From positions 1-37,394 of the forward strand of contig CALXLP010000011.1 in assembly GCA_944389225.1 (NCBI GenBank): DNA of 37,394 bases, written 5' to 3'. Position 1 is the first letter of the stretch, and every line of letters begins with the position of its first letter. This DNA comes from an uncultured Clostridia bacterium. Its GTDB lineage: Bacteria; Bacillota; Clostridia; TANB77; CAG-508. The notes under the pieces are model-generated. The model was given only the letters and a program-made list of their open reading frames with translations, was not told the DNA's origin and did not search any database. A program made the translations under genes and the position numbers. This document shows, piece by piece, positions 23,460 to 31,308 of the stretch.

Positions 23460-23897
23460 CTAATTATTTGAAATTGGTGTAACAATTGCTCTAACACCAT
23501 CAATTTCTTTTACTTCTACTTTTGTCCCTTTTTCAATATTAGAACCATTAACACCTTCAGCAGACCATACTTCACCATCAACTTTTATTTGACCTACACC
23601 ATTGATAGAATCGATATCTTTGATGACAATGGCTGTTTTTCCAATAATAGAAAAGGCATTTGTTTTTTCTGTATTTTCTTTTTTATTAACAAATTTCTTA
23701 ACAAATGGTTTGGTTGCCAAAATTAAAATAGCAGATAAAATGACAAAAATGCTTGCTTGAACAGTTAAGTTATCTGTAAAGAAACTAACACACATTGTAA
23801 TTAAACCTGCAATACCTAACCAGAATACTAAAAAACCAGTTGTTATAATTTCTGCTATAAAAAATATTCCAGAAGCAATTAACCAAAATTGCCACAT
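23460..23897 (-). CDS. NfeD-like membrane protein
   Basis: 145 residues. Three or so hydrophobic segments fill the first 75 residues (WQFWLIASGIFFIAEIITTGFL and following, then FVILSAILILATKPFVKKF). A C-terminal OB-fold-like domain follows, with GKTAVVIKDID, GQIKVDGEVWSAEG and VEVKEIDGVRAIV. This is the short NfeD form lacking the ClpP-like protease domain. It is encoded directly upstream of the slipin gene, so the two probably form a membrane complex. The ATG follows AAAGGAGG. A -10 (TATAAT) lies upstream on the minus strand, near 23936-23941. Confidence 0.9.
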   Translation of the reverse strand: MWQFWLIASGIFFIAEIITTGFLVFWLGIAGLITMCVSFFTDNLTVQASIFVILSAILILATKPFVKKFVNKKENTEKTNAFSIIGKTAIVIKDIDSINGVGQIKVDGEVWSAEGVNGSNIEKGTKVEVKEIDGVRAIVTPISNN

Positions 23898-24040
23898 AAA
23901 TAAATCCTCCTTTTTTTAATTCACACTATATATATTATACTATAAAATATGGAAAAAATAAAGGGTTTTGGTAAAAATAGTCTAAGAATTATAGCAATTA
24001 ACTTATTTTTATTTACAAATAAAATAATTATGCATAAAAC

Positions 24041-24069
24041 TTGTAATTAAAGCAAAAAAATGATATAGT
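24041..24069 (+). promoter_or_regulatory. Promoter of the third pilin-like gene
   Basis: TTGTAA at 24041-24046, 17-bp spacer, TATAGT at 24064-24069 with TGA before it. Unlike the tandem pair, no inverted repeats flank this promoter. Confidence 0.65.
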
Positions 24070-24098
24070 AATAAAGAATTTAACTAAGGAGAAAGATG

Positions 24099-24605
24099 AT
24101 GAAAAATTTAGATATAAAAGTGATAAATAATGAAAAAGGAATTACTTTATTAGCATTGGTTATTACAATTATTGTTTTAATCATATTATCTAGTATAGCT
24201 GTAAATGTTGGTAAAGATGGAATAAAAGAATCTAAAGAAGATGCTATGTTAAGTGAATTGGGAATTGTCCAAAATGCTATTTTGCAAAGAAAAACAAAAG
24301 CTGACTTGACAAATGAAGATTATCCAGGAGAAACAATTGCAGAAGCTAATATCAATTTAGAAGAAACCATAGAGGAAATTAATGATAATAGAGCTTCAGG
24401 AGAAGAAGAAATTAGCAGAAAAGATAGTGATGATAGCCACTATTATTTCCTTTCAACAGAAAATGGAGGACTAGAAGAATTAGGTATTACCAATTCAGAA
24501 GATGCATATATTGTAAATTATGAAACAGGAGAGGTTATCAATTATACGACAAAATTAACAGGAACAGGGAAACCTTTATATATTTATGCGAAAGAAGCAG
24601 ATTAG
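24099..24605 (+). CDS. Type IV pilin-like protein (class III signal)
   Basis: 168 residues. The leader MKNLDIKVINNEKG ends in Gly and is followed by ITLLALVITIIVLIILSSIA, a prepilin-type helix with Ala at +5. The mature part begins with a helix (KESKEDAMLSELGIVQNAIL) and continues as an acidic soluble domain with HYYFLSTENGGLEELGI and DAYIVNYETGEVINY. It is shorter than the tandem pair and not closely related beyond the N-terminus. Of two adjacent ATGs, 24099 is 7 bases after AGGAG and preferred over 24096. murB starts only 9 bases after its stop, so it is probably cotranscribed with murB-yvcK. This is an unusual partner for peptidoglycan genes. Confidence 0.8.
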   Translation: MKNLDIKVINNEKGITLLALVITIIVLIILSSIAVNVGKDGIKESKEDAMLSELGIVQNAILQRKTKADLTNEDYPGETIAEANINLEETIEEINDNRASGEEEISRKDSDDSHYYFLSTENGGLEELGITNSEDAYIVNYETGEVINYTTKLTGTGKPLYIYAKEAD

Positions 24606-24614
24606 GAGGAAGTT

Positions 24615-25535
24615 ATGACAGAAGAATTAAAAAAACAAATATTACAGTTAGGAATTTCAAAGGATAATATATTGTTTGATGAACCAATGTCAAAACATAC
24701 AACCTTTAAAGTCGGTGGTCCTGCTGAATGTTATGTAAAAATTGATGATATACAAGACTTAAGACATATATTGAGATTTGCAAAACAAAATTATATACCA
24801 GTTACCATATTAGGAAATGGAAGTAATGTCTTGGTATTAGATGGTGGTATAAAAGGTATTGTTTTGAATATCAGATTTAACAAAATAGAAATGATGAATT
24901 TGGATAAGAAAATTTTTGCAAATGTGGGAGCAGGTGTTAAAATTTCTATTTTTGGACATTTGCTTTTGAAAAATACCATCACTGGATTTGAGGAATTATC
25001 AGGAATACCAGGAACTATAGGTGGCGCTGTTAGAATGAATGCAGGAGCACATGGCAAAGAATTTAAAGACATTGTTAGTACTGTGACTTGTATGGATTAT
25101 GATGGTAATATTCATCAATTTGAAAATGAAGATATGCATTTTGAATATAGAAGAAGCATGTTAAAAGATAAGCCATATATTGTATTAGAAGTACATATGG
25201 AATTTCAAAAGGGAGAAGAAAAAGATATCAAAGAAAAAATGGAGGAATATGCAAATTACAGGAAGGAAAAACAACCAATTGAATATCCAAGTGCAGGCAG
25301 TACATTTAAAAGAGGTACAGATTTTATTACAGCAAAATTAATTGATGAAGCAGGACTAAAAGGATACAGTATCGGCGGAGCAGAAGTCTCTAATAAACAC
25401 GCAGGATTTATTATAAACAAAGGAAATGCAACTGCAAAAGAAATATTAGAATTAATTGAATATGTAAAACACGAAGTAGAAGAAAAATTTAATAAGAAGA
25501 TAGAATTAGAGATTGAGATTATGGGAGAGAATTAA
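24615..25535 (+). CDS. murB: UDP-N-acetylenolpyruvoylglucosamine reductase MurB
   Basis: A 306-residue FAD enzyme completing UDP-N-acetylmuramic acid in peptidoglycan synthesis. FAD-binding parts are TFKVGGPAECYV and GNGSNVLVLDGGIKG (about 68-81). GIPGTIGGAVRMNAGAHG (about 130-147), YRRSML, and YPSAGSTFKRG with the proton-donor Ser at 229 mark the type II MurB. SNKHAGFIIN follows near the C-terminus. The ATG follows GGAGGAAG. It overlaps none of its neighbours but lies one base from yvcK, so cotranscription is very likely; the murB-yvcK order is common in Bacillota. Confidence 0.97.
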   Translation: MTEELKKQILQLGISKDNILFDEPMSKHTTFKVGGPAECYVKIDDIQDLRHILRFAKQNYIPVTILGNGSNVLVLDGGIKGIVLNIRFNKIEMMNLDKKIFANVGAGVKISIFGHLLLKNTITGFEELSGIPGTIGGAVRMNAGAHGKEFKDIVSTVTCMDYDGNIHQFENEDMHFEYRRSMLKDKPYIVLEVHMEFQKGEEKDIKEKMEEYANYRKEKQPIEYPSAGSTFKRGTDFITAKLIDEAGLKGYSIGGAEVSNKHAGFIINKGNATAKEILELIEYVKHEVEEKFNKKIELEIEIMGEN

Positions 25536-25536
25536 G

Positions 25537-27192
25537 ATGAATGGTTTTATGCATTGGTTTAAATCAAGTACAAAAATGAAAAGATGGATATTCTTAATTT
25601 TAATAGGTATCATATTATGTTGTTATGGAATAGCAGAAATATTGGTTATGAAGGAAATATCTTTTCAAGAGGTAGGAAAAGTAGTAGGTATATTTGTTGT
25701 AGGATTTGTGGCAATTGTTGTAGGTCTGGTATATATCAATAAAAGAACATTAGAGGTATTAATTGAATCAACAGATGAAAGAATGGAAAATAAAAAGAAT
25801 GTCAATATTAACTCACTAATTTTTAATAAAACAGTATATGATAAAGGACCGAATATTGTCGTAATTGGAGGAGGAACTGGATTAAATACAGTTCTTTCAG
25901 GATTAAAGAATTATACAAGCAACTTAACAGCAATTGTAACCGTATCAGACTATGGAGAGGCCATTACAAATTCTAGAAGAGAGTTACAAACTTTACCACT
26001 AAATGATATAAAAGACAGTATTGTGGCATTAGCCAAAAAGGATGACCAAGTACAAAAATTATTGAATCATGAATTTCAAAGTGGAAGATTAAGAGGACTA
26101 GATTTTTCAGATATATATTTTCTAGCAATGAAAGAAATCAATGGAAATTTTGAAGACTCTATTATAAAAAGTAATGAAGTTATCAATATGGTAGGAAAAG
26201 TTATACCAGTTACATTAGACGAAATGAAAATCGTTGCAGAATTGGCAAATGGATATATCGTAGAAGAAAAATCAAGAATACCAGAAGTGGTTTCTGAAAA
26301 ATTAACAAAAATTAATAGAATTATGATTAATCCATCAAACTGTAAACCAGCGCCAGGTGTTGTAGAAGCAATAAAATCAGCAGACTGTATTATTATAGGA
26401 CCAGGCAGTTTATATACAAATGTTATACCAAATCTTTTAGTAAATGGTGTTAATAGAGCAATTAAAGAAAGTACAGCGATTAAGGTATATATTAGTAATA
26501 TTATGACAGAGCCAGGACAAACAGACAATTATAGTGTGGCAGACCACATAAATGCAATATTAGAACATTGTGGACAAGGAATTATGGACTATTGTATTTA
26601 TGATACGGGAGAAGTTATACCAGAATTTATTAAAAAATATAATTTGGAAGGACAAGATATTGTAGAACAAGATGTAGATAAAGTAAAAGGAATTAAATTT
26701 TTACAAAGAAATCTATCTATGATAGATGGTGAATTTATCAGACATGATCCAAATTTAGTGGCAGCTTCTATTATAGAATTAATTTGTGATGACTTAAAAT
26801 ATCAAGATAAACAAAATGATCCTCAATATTTAATGTTAAATACAAAATTGCAAGAAGAAAAACGAATCAATAAAAAGAAAAAAGCAATGGAGAAAAGAAA
26901 TAGAAATGGTAAAAAGCCAAAGGAAAAACATGTGAGAGGAAAAAGTAAGTTTAGCAATAAGTATAGTGAGAGAATTGCTTCCATAAAAGAGGCAGATGAA
27001 AAAGCAAGAATAAAAACAGAAAAAGAAAATATGAGAAGAAAAGCGAATAAAACAACTAGTAGAAATTTAAGCGAAGATATTAAAACGACAAAACCTAAAA
27101 GTGCAAGAGGAAGAGGCAGAAGAATGAAAACAAAAGCAGAATTAAGAGAAGAAATGATGAAAACATTAAATGAAAGTAGTTACAAAAAATAG
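25537..27192 (+). CDS. yvcK: YvcK/CofD-like gluconeogenesis factor with N-terminal membrane helices and a basic tail
   Basis: 551 residues from ATG 25537, which follows GGGAGAG by 7 bases. Residues about 18-75 hold two hydrophobic helices. The CofD-like domain starts at about 110 with NIVVIGGGTGLNTVLSGLK and TVSDYGEA, and continues with LNDIKDSIVAL, RGLDFSDIYF, IIIGPGSLYTNVIPNLLV and SNIMTEPGQTDNYSVADHI. YvcK binds UDP-sugars and affects cell shape and carbon use. The usual protein is about 320 residues. Here a C-terminal extension of roughly 110 residues is extremely Lys/Arg-rich (ending MKTKAELREEMMKTLNESS) and looks disordered. The membrane helices occur in some clostridial homologues. The neighbours murB and a glycogen-debranching-type enzyme fit a link between sugar metabolism and cell wall. 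Confidence 0.9.
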   Translation: MNGFMHWFKSSTKMKRWIFLILIGIILCCYGIAEILVMKEISFQEVGKVVGIFVVGFVAIVVGLVYINKRTLEVLIESTDERMENKKNVNINSLIFNKTVYDKGPNIVVIGGGTGLNTVLSGLKNYTSNLTAIVTVSDYGEAITNSRRELQTLPLNDIKDSIVALAKKDDQVQKLLNHEFQSGRLRGLDFSDIYFLAMKEINGNFEDSIIKSNEVINMVGKVIPVTLDEMKIVAELANGYIVEEKSRIPEVVSEKLTKINRIMINPSNCKPAPGVVEAIKSADCIIIGPGSLYTNVIPNLLVNGVNRAIKESTAIKVYISNIMTEPGQTDNYSVADHINAILEHCGQGIMDYCIYDTGEVIPEFIKKYNLEGQDIVEQDVDKVKGIKFLQRNLSMIDGEFIRHDPNLVAASIIELICDDLKYQDKQNDPQYLMLNTKLQEEKRINKKKKAMEKRNRNGKKPKEKHVRGKSKFSNKYSERIASIKEADEKARIKTEKENMRRKANKTTSRNLSEDIKTTKPKSARGRGRRMKTKAELREEMMKTLNESSYKK

Positions 27193-27217
27193 AAAAAATA
27201 AAAGTACGGAGGATATT

Positions 27218-29254
27218 ATGAAATTTACAAAGGAAAGTTTAGATTTAGAAACAGGACTTACAAAAGAATGGCTAATTACAAATGGAATTGGAGGATTTGC
27301 TTCTTCCACAATTATTGGAGCAAATACTAGAAAATATCATGGATTACTAGTAGCACCGTTAAATCCACCAGCAAATCGATATGTGATTTTATCTAAATTA
27401 GATGAGGCAATTGAAGTAAGAGGAAAACAATATGATTTATATACCAATATATGTGAGTCATATATTTCTCATGGATATAAATATCAAGAAGAATTTGAAA
27501 AGAATTATTATCCTACTTTCAAATATAAAGTACAAGGAATAGAAATCGAAAAAAGCATTTGCATGGAATATAATGAAAATACAGTAGGTGTATATTATAA
27601 AATAAAAAACGGAAGATATAAAGCAAAACTAACATTAGCACCAATTATGAATTTTAGGGATTTCCATACAATGAATACAGGACATCATTTTGATGTAAAA
27701 CAACAAATTAATGGGACAAAAATCAAAGTGGTAATAGATGATAAATCACAAACACCAATATATATGAATTTATCAGAAGGAACCTATATTCCTCATGAGA
27801 ATGATAATTTTGAGCATATGTTTTATATTGAAGAAGAAAAAAGAGGATTTTATCCAGAAGAAAATCATGCTGTTCCTGGAGTTTATGAAGTGGAAATCAA
27901 AGCAAATGAGGAAAAAGAAATTTCATTTGTATGTTCTTTAGGTGAAAATATAGAAGAAAAAGATGTAAAAGAAATATTAGAAAAAGAAATATATAGAATT
28001 GATAAAGAAATAGAAAAAACAGGACTTATCTCAGAAGCAGAAAAGAAAACCAAAAAAGAACTAAATGAAGATGAACTAATCAAAACATATATAAAAGCAA
28101 TTGATAATTTTATTGTATATAGACCAAATTTTAGATTACATACAATTATTGCAGGTTATCCATGGTTTTTAGATTGGGGAAGAGATTCTTTAATTGCCTT
28201 TGAAGGATTATTATTGGTTACGAAAAAATATGACATTGCCAGAGAAGTTTTATTAACAATGGTACGAGATATAAAATATGGATTAATACCAAATGGTTAT
28301 TCTGGATATGACAGTAGACCATTATATAATAGTGTAGATGCATCTTTATTACTATTTGAGCAAGTTCAAAAATATTTAGAATATACAAGAGACTACAAAT
28401 TTGTTAAAGAAAAAATGTATCCTAAAATGGAAGATATTATTAAAAACTATGTAGAAGGTAATAATGTTGATGGTAATAATATCTATTTAGATAGAGATGG
28501 ATTAATCGTGTCAGGTACAGAAGATACACAAAATACTTGGATGGATGCAAAAGTAGGAGATATAGCTGTTACTCCAAGAAATGGAAAAGCTGTAGAAATC
28601 AATGCCATGTGGTATAATGCCAATATGATTATGGCAAATTTAACTTTAAAAATTGGTGATTTATTACAAATAAAGAAATATAAAGACTTAGCAAAAAAAT
28701 GTAAAAAAGCATTTGAAGAGAAATTCTATAATCCAAAAACAAAATGTCTTTATGATGTATTAGGAGATAGTAAAATAAGACCAAATCAATTATTTGCTTT
28801 AAGTTTAACATATCCTGTAATAGATGCAGACTCAGAAATGGCTAAAAATATTATCAATGCTGTAGAAAAGAAATTATTAAATCCTTATGGATTAAAAACT
28901 TTAGCAAAAGGCGAAGAAAATTATGTAGAAGTTTATGAAGGAGATAGTTTTAAAAGAGATAGTAGTTATCATCAAGGAATTACATGGACATGGTTATTAG
29001 GTTTATATTATAATGCACTTGTAAATATGAAAGATAAAGCAAAAAATGAAGAGAAAGAAGCTTTAGAAAGTAAGATAGATAAATTTGTAGAAAAAACAGA
29101 TAAAACATTTAAAAAGGAAATTAATGAAAATGGTTGTATTGGAAGCATATCAGAAATATATGATTCTGTAAAACCACAGTTACCAAAAGGTGCAATTGCA
29201 CAAGCTTGGAGTGTAGCAGAAGTGTTTAGAATTATTATGAGTAAAAGGGATTAA
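27218..29254 (+). CDS. Amylo-alpha-1,6-glucosidase-type glycogen debranching enzyme (GH133)
   Basis: 678 residues. The N-terminal substrate-recognition domain shows EWLITNGIGGFASSTIIGANTRKYHGLLVA, diagnostic of the archaeal/bacterial GDE family. The C-terminal (alpha/alpha)6-barrel has AGYPWFLDWGRDSLIAFEGLLL (around 310), NGYSGYDSRPLYNSVDASLL, GTEDTQNTWMDAK, EINAMWYNA and QGITWTWLLGLYYNAL near the C-terminus, containing the conserved acidic catalytic residues. It hydrolyses alpha-1,6 branch glucose from glycogen or limit dextrins and is cytoplasmic. I start at ATG 27218, which follows CGGAGG by 5 bases; an earlier in-frame start at 27170 lies inside yvcK and has no such site. It is the last gene of the presumed murB-yvcK unit, and a hairpin element begins 3 bases after its stop. 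Confidence 0.92.
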   Translation: MKFTKESLDLETGLTKEWLITNGIGGFASSTIIGANTRKYHGLLVAPLNPPANRYVILSKLDEAIEVRGKQYDLYTNICESYISHGYKYQEEFEKNYYPTFKYKVQGIEIEKSICMEYNENTVGVYYKIKNGRYKAKLTLAPIMNFRDFHTMNTGHHFDVKQQINGTKIKVVIDDKSQTPIYMNLSEGTYIPHENDNFEHMFYIEEEKRGFYPEENHAVPGVYEVEIKANEEKEISFVCSLGENIEEKDVKEILEKEIYRIDKEIEKTGLISEAEKKTKKELNEDELIKTYIKAIDNFIVYRPNFRLHTIIAGYPWFLDWGRDSLIAFEGLLLVTKKYDIAREVLLTMVRDIKYGLIPNGYSGYDSRPLYNSVDASLLLFEQVQKYLEYTRDYKFVKEKMYPKMEDIIKNYVEGNNVDGNNIYLDRDGLIVSGTEDTQNTWMDAKVGDIAVTPRNGKAVEINAMWYNANMIMANLTLKIGDLLQIKKYKDLAKKCKKAFEEKFYNPKTKCLYDVLGDSKIRPNQLFALSLTYPVIDADSEMAKNIINAVEKKLLNPYGLKTLAKGEENYVEVYEGDSFKRDSSYHQGITWTWLLGLYYNALVNMKDKAKNEEKEALESKIDKFVEKTDKTFKKEINENGCIGSISEIYDSVKPQLPKGAIAQAWSVAEVFRIIMSKRD

Positions 29255-29257
29255 TGG

Positions 29258-29552
29258 ACAATTTGGGACAATTGGGGACGTTTCTATTTGGACATTTTTA
29301 ACAATACTATAAAATAATATATAATAAAAATTTATTACATTCCTCGGCAAACATTATATCATAAAGAAAAATTAAAGGTATCTAATAGGCACCTCTCAAA
29401 GCAAAATTTGAGATTCTCCTATTAGATACCTTTAATTTTTCTAATATGATTTCATTCACATTCGTCATTTCATAAATTTTTATTATATATTATTATTTTT
29501 ATAACTTTTTCTAAATGTCCAAATAGAAACGTCCCCAATTGTCCCAAATTGT
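29258..29552. mobile_element. MITE-like long-hairpin element 3 with 40-bp perfect terminal inverted repeats
   Basis: Bases 29258-29297 and 29513-29552 are perfect 40-bp inverted repeats containing two GGGAC cores each. Inside, AATAATATATAATAAAAATTTAT (split by the arms' AT tract) pairs with its complement, and a 25-bp perfect inner stem joins 29365-29389 to 29418-29442. Unpaired ATTCCTCGG (29339-29347) faces TCACATTCGTCATTT (29456-29470), exactly as in the element at 12826-12995. At the tip CCTCTC faces ATTCT. The 295-bp unit can fold end to end and encodes no protein. The rest of the gap to ruvC (29553-29667) holds only the ruvC promoter. Confidence 0.75.
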
Positions 29553-29581
29553 TTATAATTGAATAATTCTTGAAAATATGC

Positions 29582-29609
29582 TTGAAATTAAAAGATATTA
29601 TGATATAAT
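29582..29609 (+). promoter_or_regulatory. Promoter of ruvC
   Basis: TTGAAA at 29582-29587, 16-bp spacer, TATAAT at 29604-29609 with TGA before it (extended -10). Confidence 0.65.
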
Positions 29610-29667
29610 GTGAACAGAAATTCGAAAGAAAATCAAGAAAGATTACTTTAGAGAAAGGAAAGAAAAC

Positions 29668-30153
29668 ATGAGAATATTAGGAGTTGATCCTGGATTTGCA
29701 ATAACAGGATATAGTATTATAGATTATATAGGAAATAAATTTCATTTAGAAACTTCTGGAGCAATATTAACAGAAGCACATACATCATTTCCATTAAGAT
29801 TGGAAAAAATTAATAAAGAATTAGATAATATTATAAAAACATATAGGCCAGAAGCTATGGCAATTGAAGAGTTGTTTTTTAACAATAATGCAAAGACAGC
29901 AATTAATGTAGCACAAGCAAGAGGGGTTATTTTGATAACAGCAAGACAAAACAATCTAAACATATATGAATATACCCCACTTCAAGTAAAACAAGCTGTT
30001 ACAGGTTACGGAAGAGCAGATAAAATTCAAGTACAACGAATGGTAAAAATGATTTTAAATGAAGAAAAATTACCAAAGTTAGACGATATTACAGATAGTA
30101 TGGCAATGGCAATTTGTCATGCACATTCATCTAAATTTGCACAAAAACTATAA
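29668..30153 (+). CDS. ruvC: Crossover junction endodeoxyribonuclease RuvC
   Basis: A 161-residue RNase H-fold dimeric nuclease resolving Holliday junctions. The first catalytic Asp is D7 in ILGVDPGFAITGY. Then come AIEELFFNNNAKTAINVAQARG with the catalytic Glu (about 67-68) and QVKQAVTGYGRADKIQVQRMV. DDITDSMAMAICHAH carries the C-terminal Asp residues. Length is normal. The ATG follows AGAAAGGAAAG. ruvA and ruvB, often downstream, are not adjacent here; holA follows instead, after a 91-base gap containing a weak 22-bp direct repeat (around 30161 and 30213). Confidence 0.95.
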   Translation: MRILGVDPGFAITGYSIIDYIGNKFHLETSGAILTEAHTSFPLRLEKINKELDNIIKTYRPEAMAIEELFFNNNAKTAINVAQARGVILITARQNNLNIYEYTPLQVKQAVTGYGRADKIQVQRMVKMILNEEKLPKLDDITDSMAMAICHAHSSKFAQKL

Positions 30154-30244
30154 AAAAGAGTGCATTAACAAAATTAAAGATTTTGATGCATAGATGTGAA
30201 GTAAGAAAAGTATGCATTAGCAAGATTTAAAATGTGGAGGAGTT

Positions 30245-31270
30245 ATGGTAAAAATAGAAGAGTTAGAAAAAGAATTAAGCCAAGGAATTTTGAAAAATAT
30301 CTATATTTTATATGGTGAAGAACTATTTTTGTTAGAAAATGCATTAAAGAAAATAAAGCATCTATTTGGTGAATGTATCAAAGGAATTAATTATATACCA
30401 ATTGATGATACTAATATTAGCGGAATTATATCTGATATAGAAACGCCAGCTTTTGGATATGAAAAAAAATTAATCATTGCAAGAAATTCGGGAATACTAA
30501 AAAAAGAAGGAAAACGAAAAAATGCAGAACTTGGAAAGATAAGAGACAGATTAGCAGAATATTTAGAAGCAAATCATAAATTAATAGCTGAAAGTGTCAT
30601 TTTAGTATTTGTTGAAGAAGATGTAGATAGTAAAACAAATTTATATAAAACTATTGATAAATTAGGTGTAGTTTGTCATTTTGAATATCAAAAACCAATT
30701 CAAATAGAAAAAAGAATGAAAGCCATCTGCAATGCATATAAGGTAAATATATCAGATGCAAACCTAAGATGTTTTATAGAATGCTGTGGTACGAATATGC
30801 AAGAATTAATTAATGAAATTAGAAAATTAATTGAATATGCAGGAGAAAATGGAACTATTCAAAAAGAAGACATTGATAGTTTATGTATAAAAAAATTAGA
30901 AAGTGTAATATTTGATTTAACAGATAGCTTAGGAAAAAAGGAAACAGATAAAGCCTTACAAGTTTTGAAAAATTTGATATATGCAAAAGAACCAATACAA
31001 AAAATATTAATTACATTATATAATCATTTTAAAAAATTATATCTTACAAAAATGGCTGTAAAATATAACAAAGATATCATAACAAGTTTAAATTTAAAAC
31101 CAAATCAAACATTTTTAGTCAATAAATATAAAACACAAGCAAAGTATTTTGGAGAAAGAGATTTAAAAGCAATTTTGCAAAATTTAAGAGATTTAGATTA
31201 TCATTATAAAGTTGGATTAATAGATTTACAAATAGGATTAGAATCTATACTTTGTAGATATTGTTCTTAA
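30245..31270 (+). CDS. holA: DNA polymerase III delta subunit
   Basis: 341 residues, the clamp-loader wrench subunit that opens the sliding clamp. Family marks are ILKNIYILYGEELFLLENALKKI at the N-terminus, ETPAFGYEKKLIIARN, LAEYLEANHKLIAESVILVFVEE, and the middle CCGTNMQELINEIRKLIEYAG. The C-terminal helical collar domain includes SVIFDLTDSLGKKETDKALQVLKNLI. The YGEE/LFL segment replaces the Walker A of related AAA+ proteins, as expected for delta. The ATG follows GTGGAGGAGTT. It is likely cotranscribed with the gene that follows 38 bases later. Firm by overall pattern. Confidence 0.93.
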   Translation: MVKIEELEKELSQGILKNIYILYGEELFLLENALKKIKHLFGECIKGINYIPIDDTNISGIISDIETPAFGYEKKLIIARNSGILKKEGKRKNAELGKIRDRLAEYLEANHKLIAESVILVFVEEDVDSKTNLYKTIDKLGVVCHFEYQKPIQIEKRMKAICNAYKVNISDANLRCFIECCGTNMQELINEIRKLIEYAGENGTIQKEDIDSLCIKKLESVIFDLTDSLGKKETDKALQVLKNLIYAKEPIQKILITLYNHFKKLYLTKMAVKYNKDIITSLNLKPNQTFLVNKYKTQAKYFGERDLKAILQNLRDLDYHYKVGLIDLQIGLESILCRYCS

Positions 31271-31308
31271 AATGAAAAAACTATAATTTAAAAATGTGAG
31301 GATAAATT

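Noticed and set aside
30161..30234. A direct repeat of about 22 bases (TGCATTA...) between ruvC and holA.
   Set aside because: Only two imperfect copies in AT-rich sequence; too weak to call an element.
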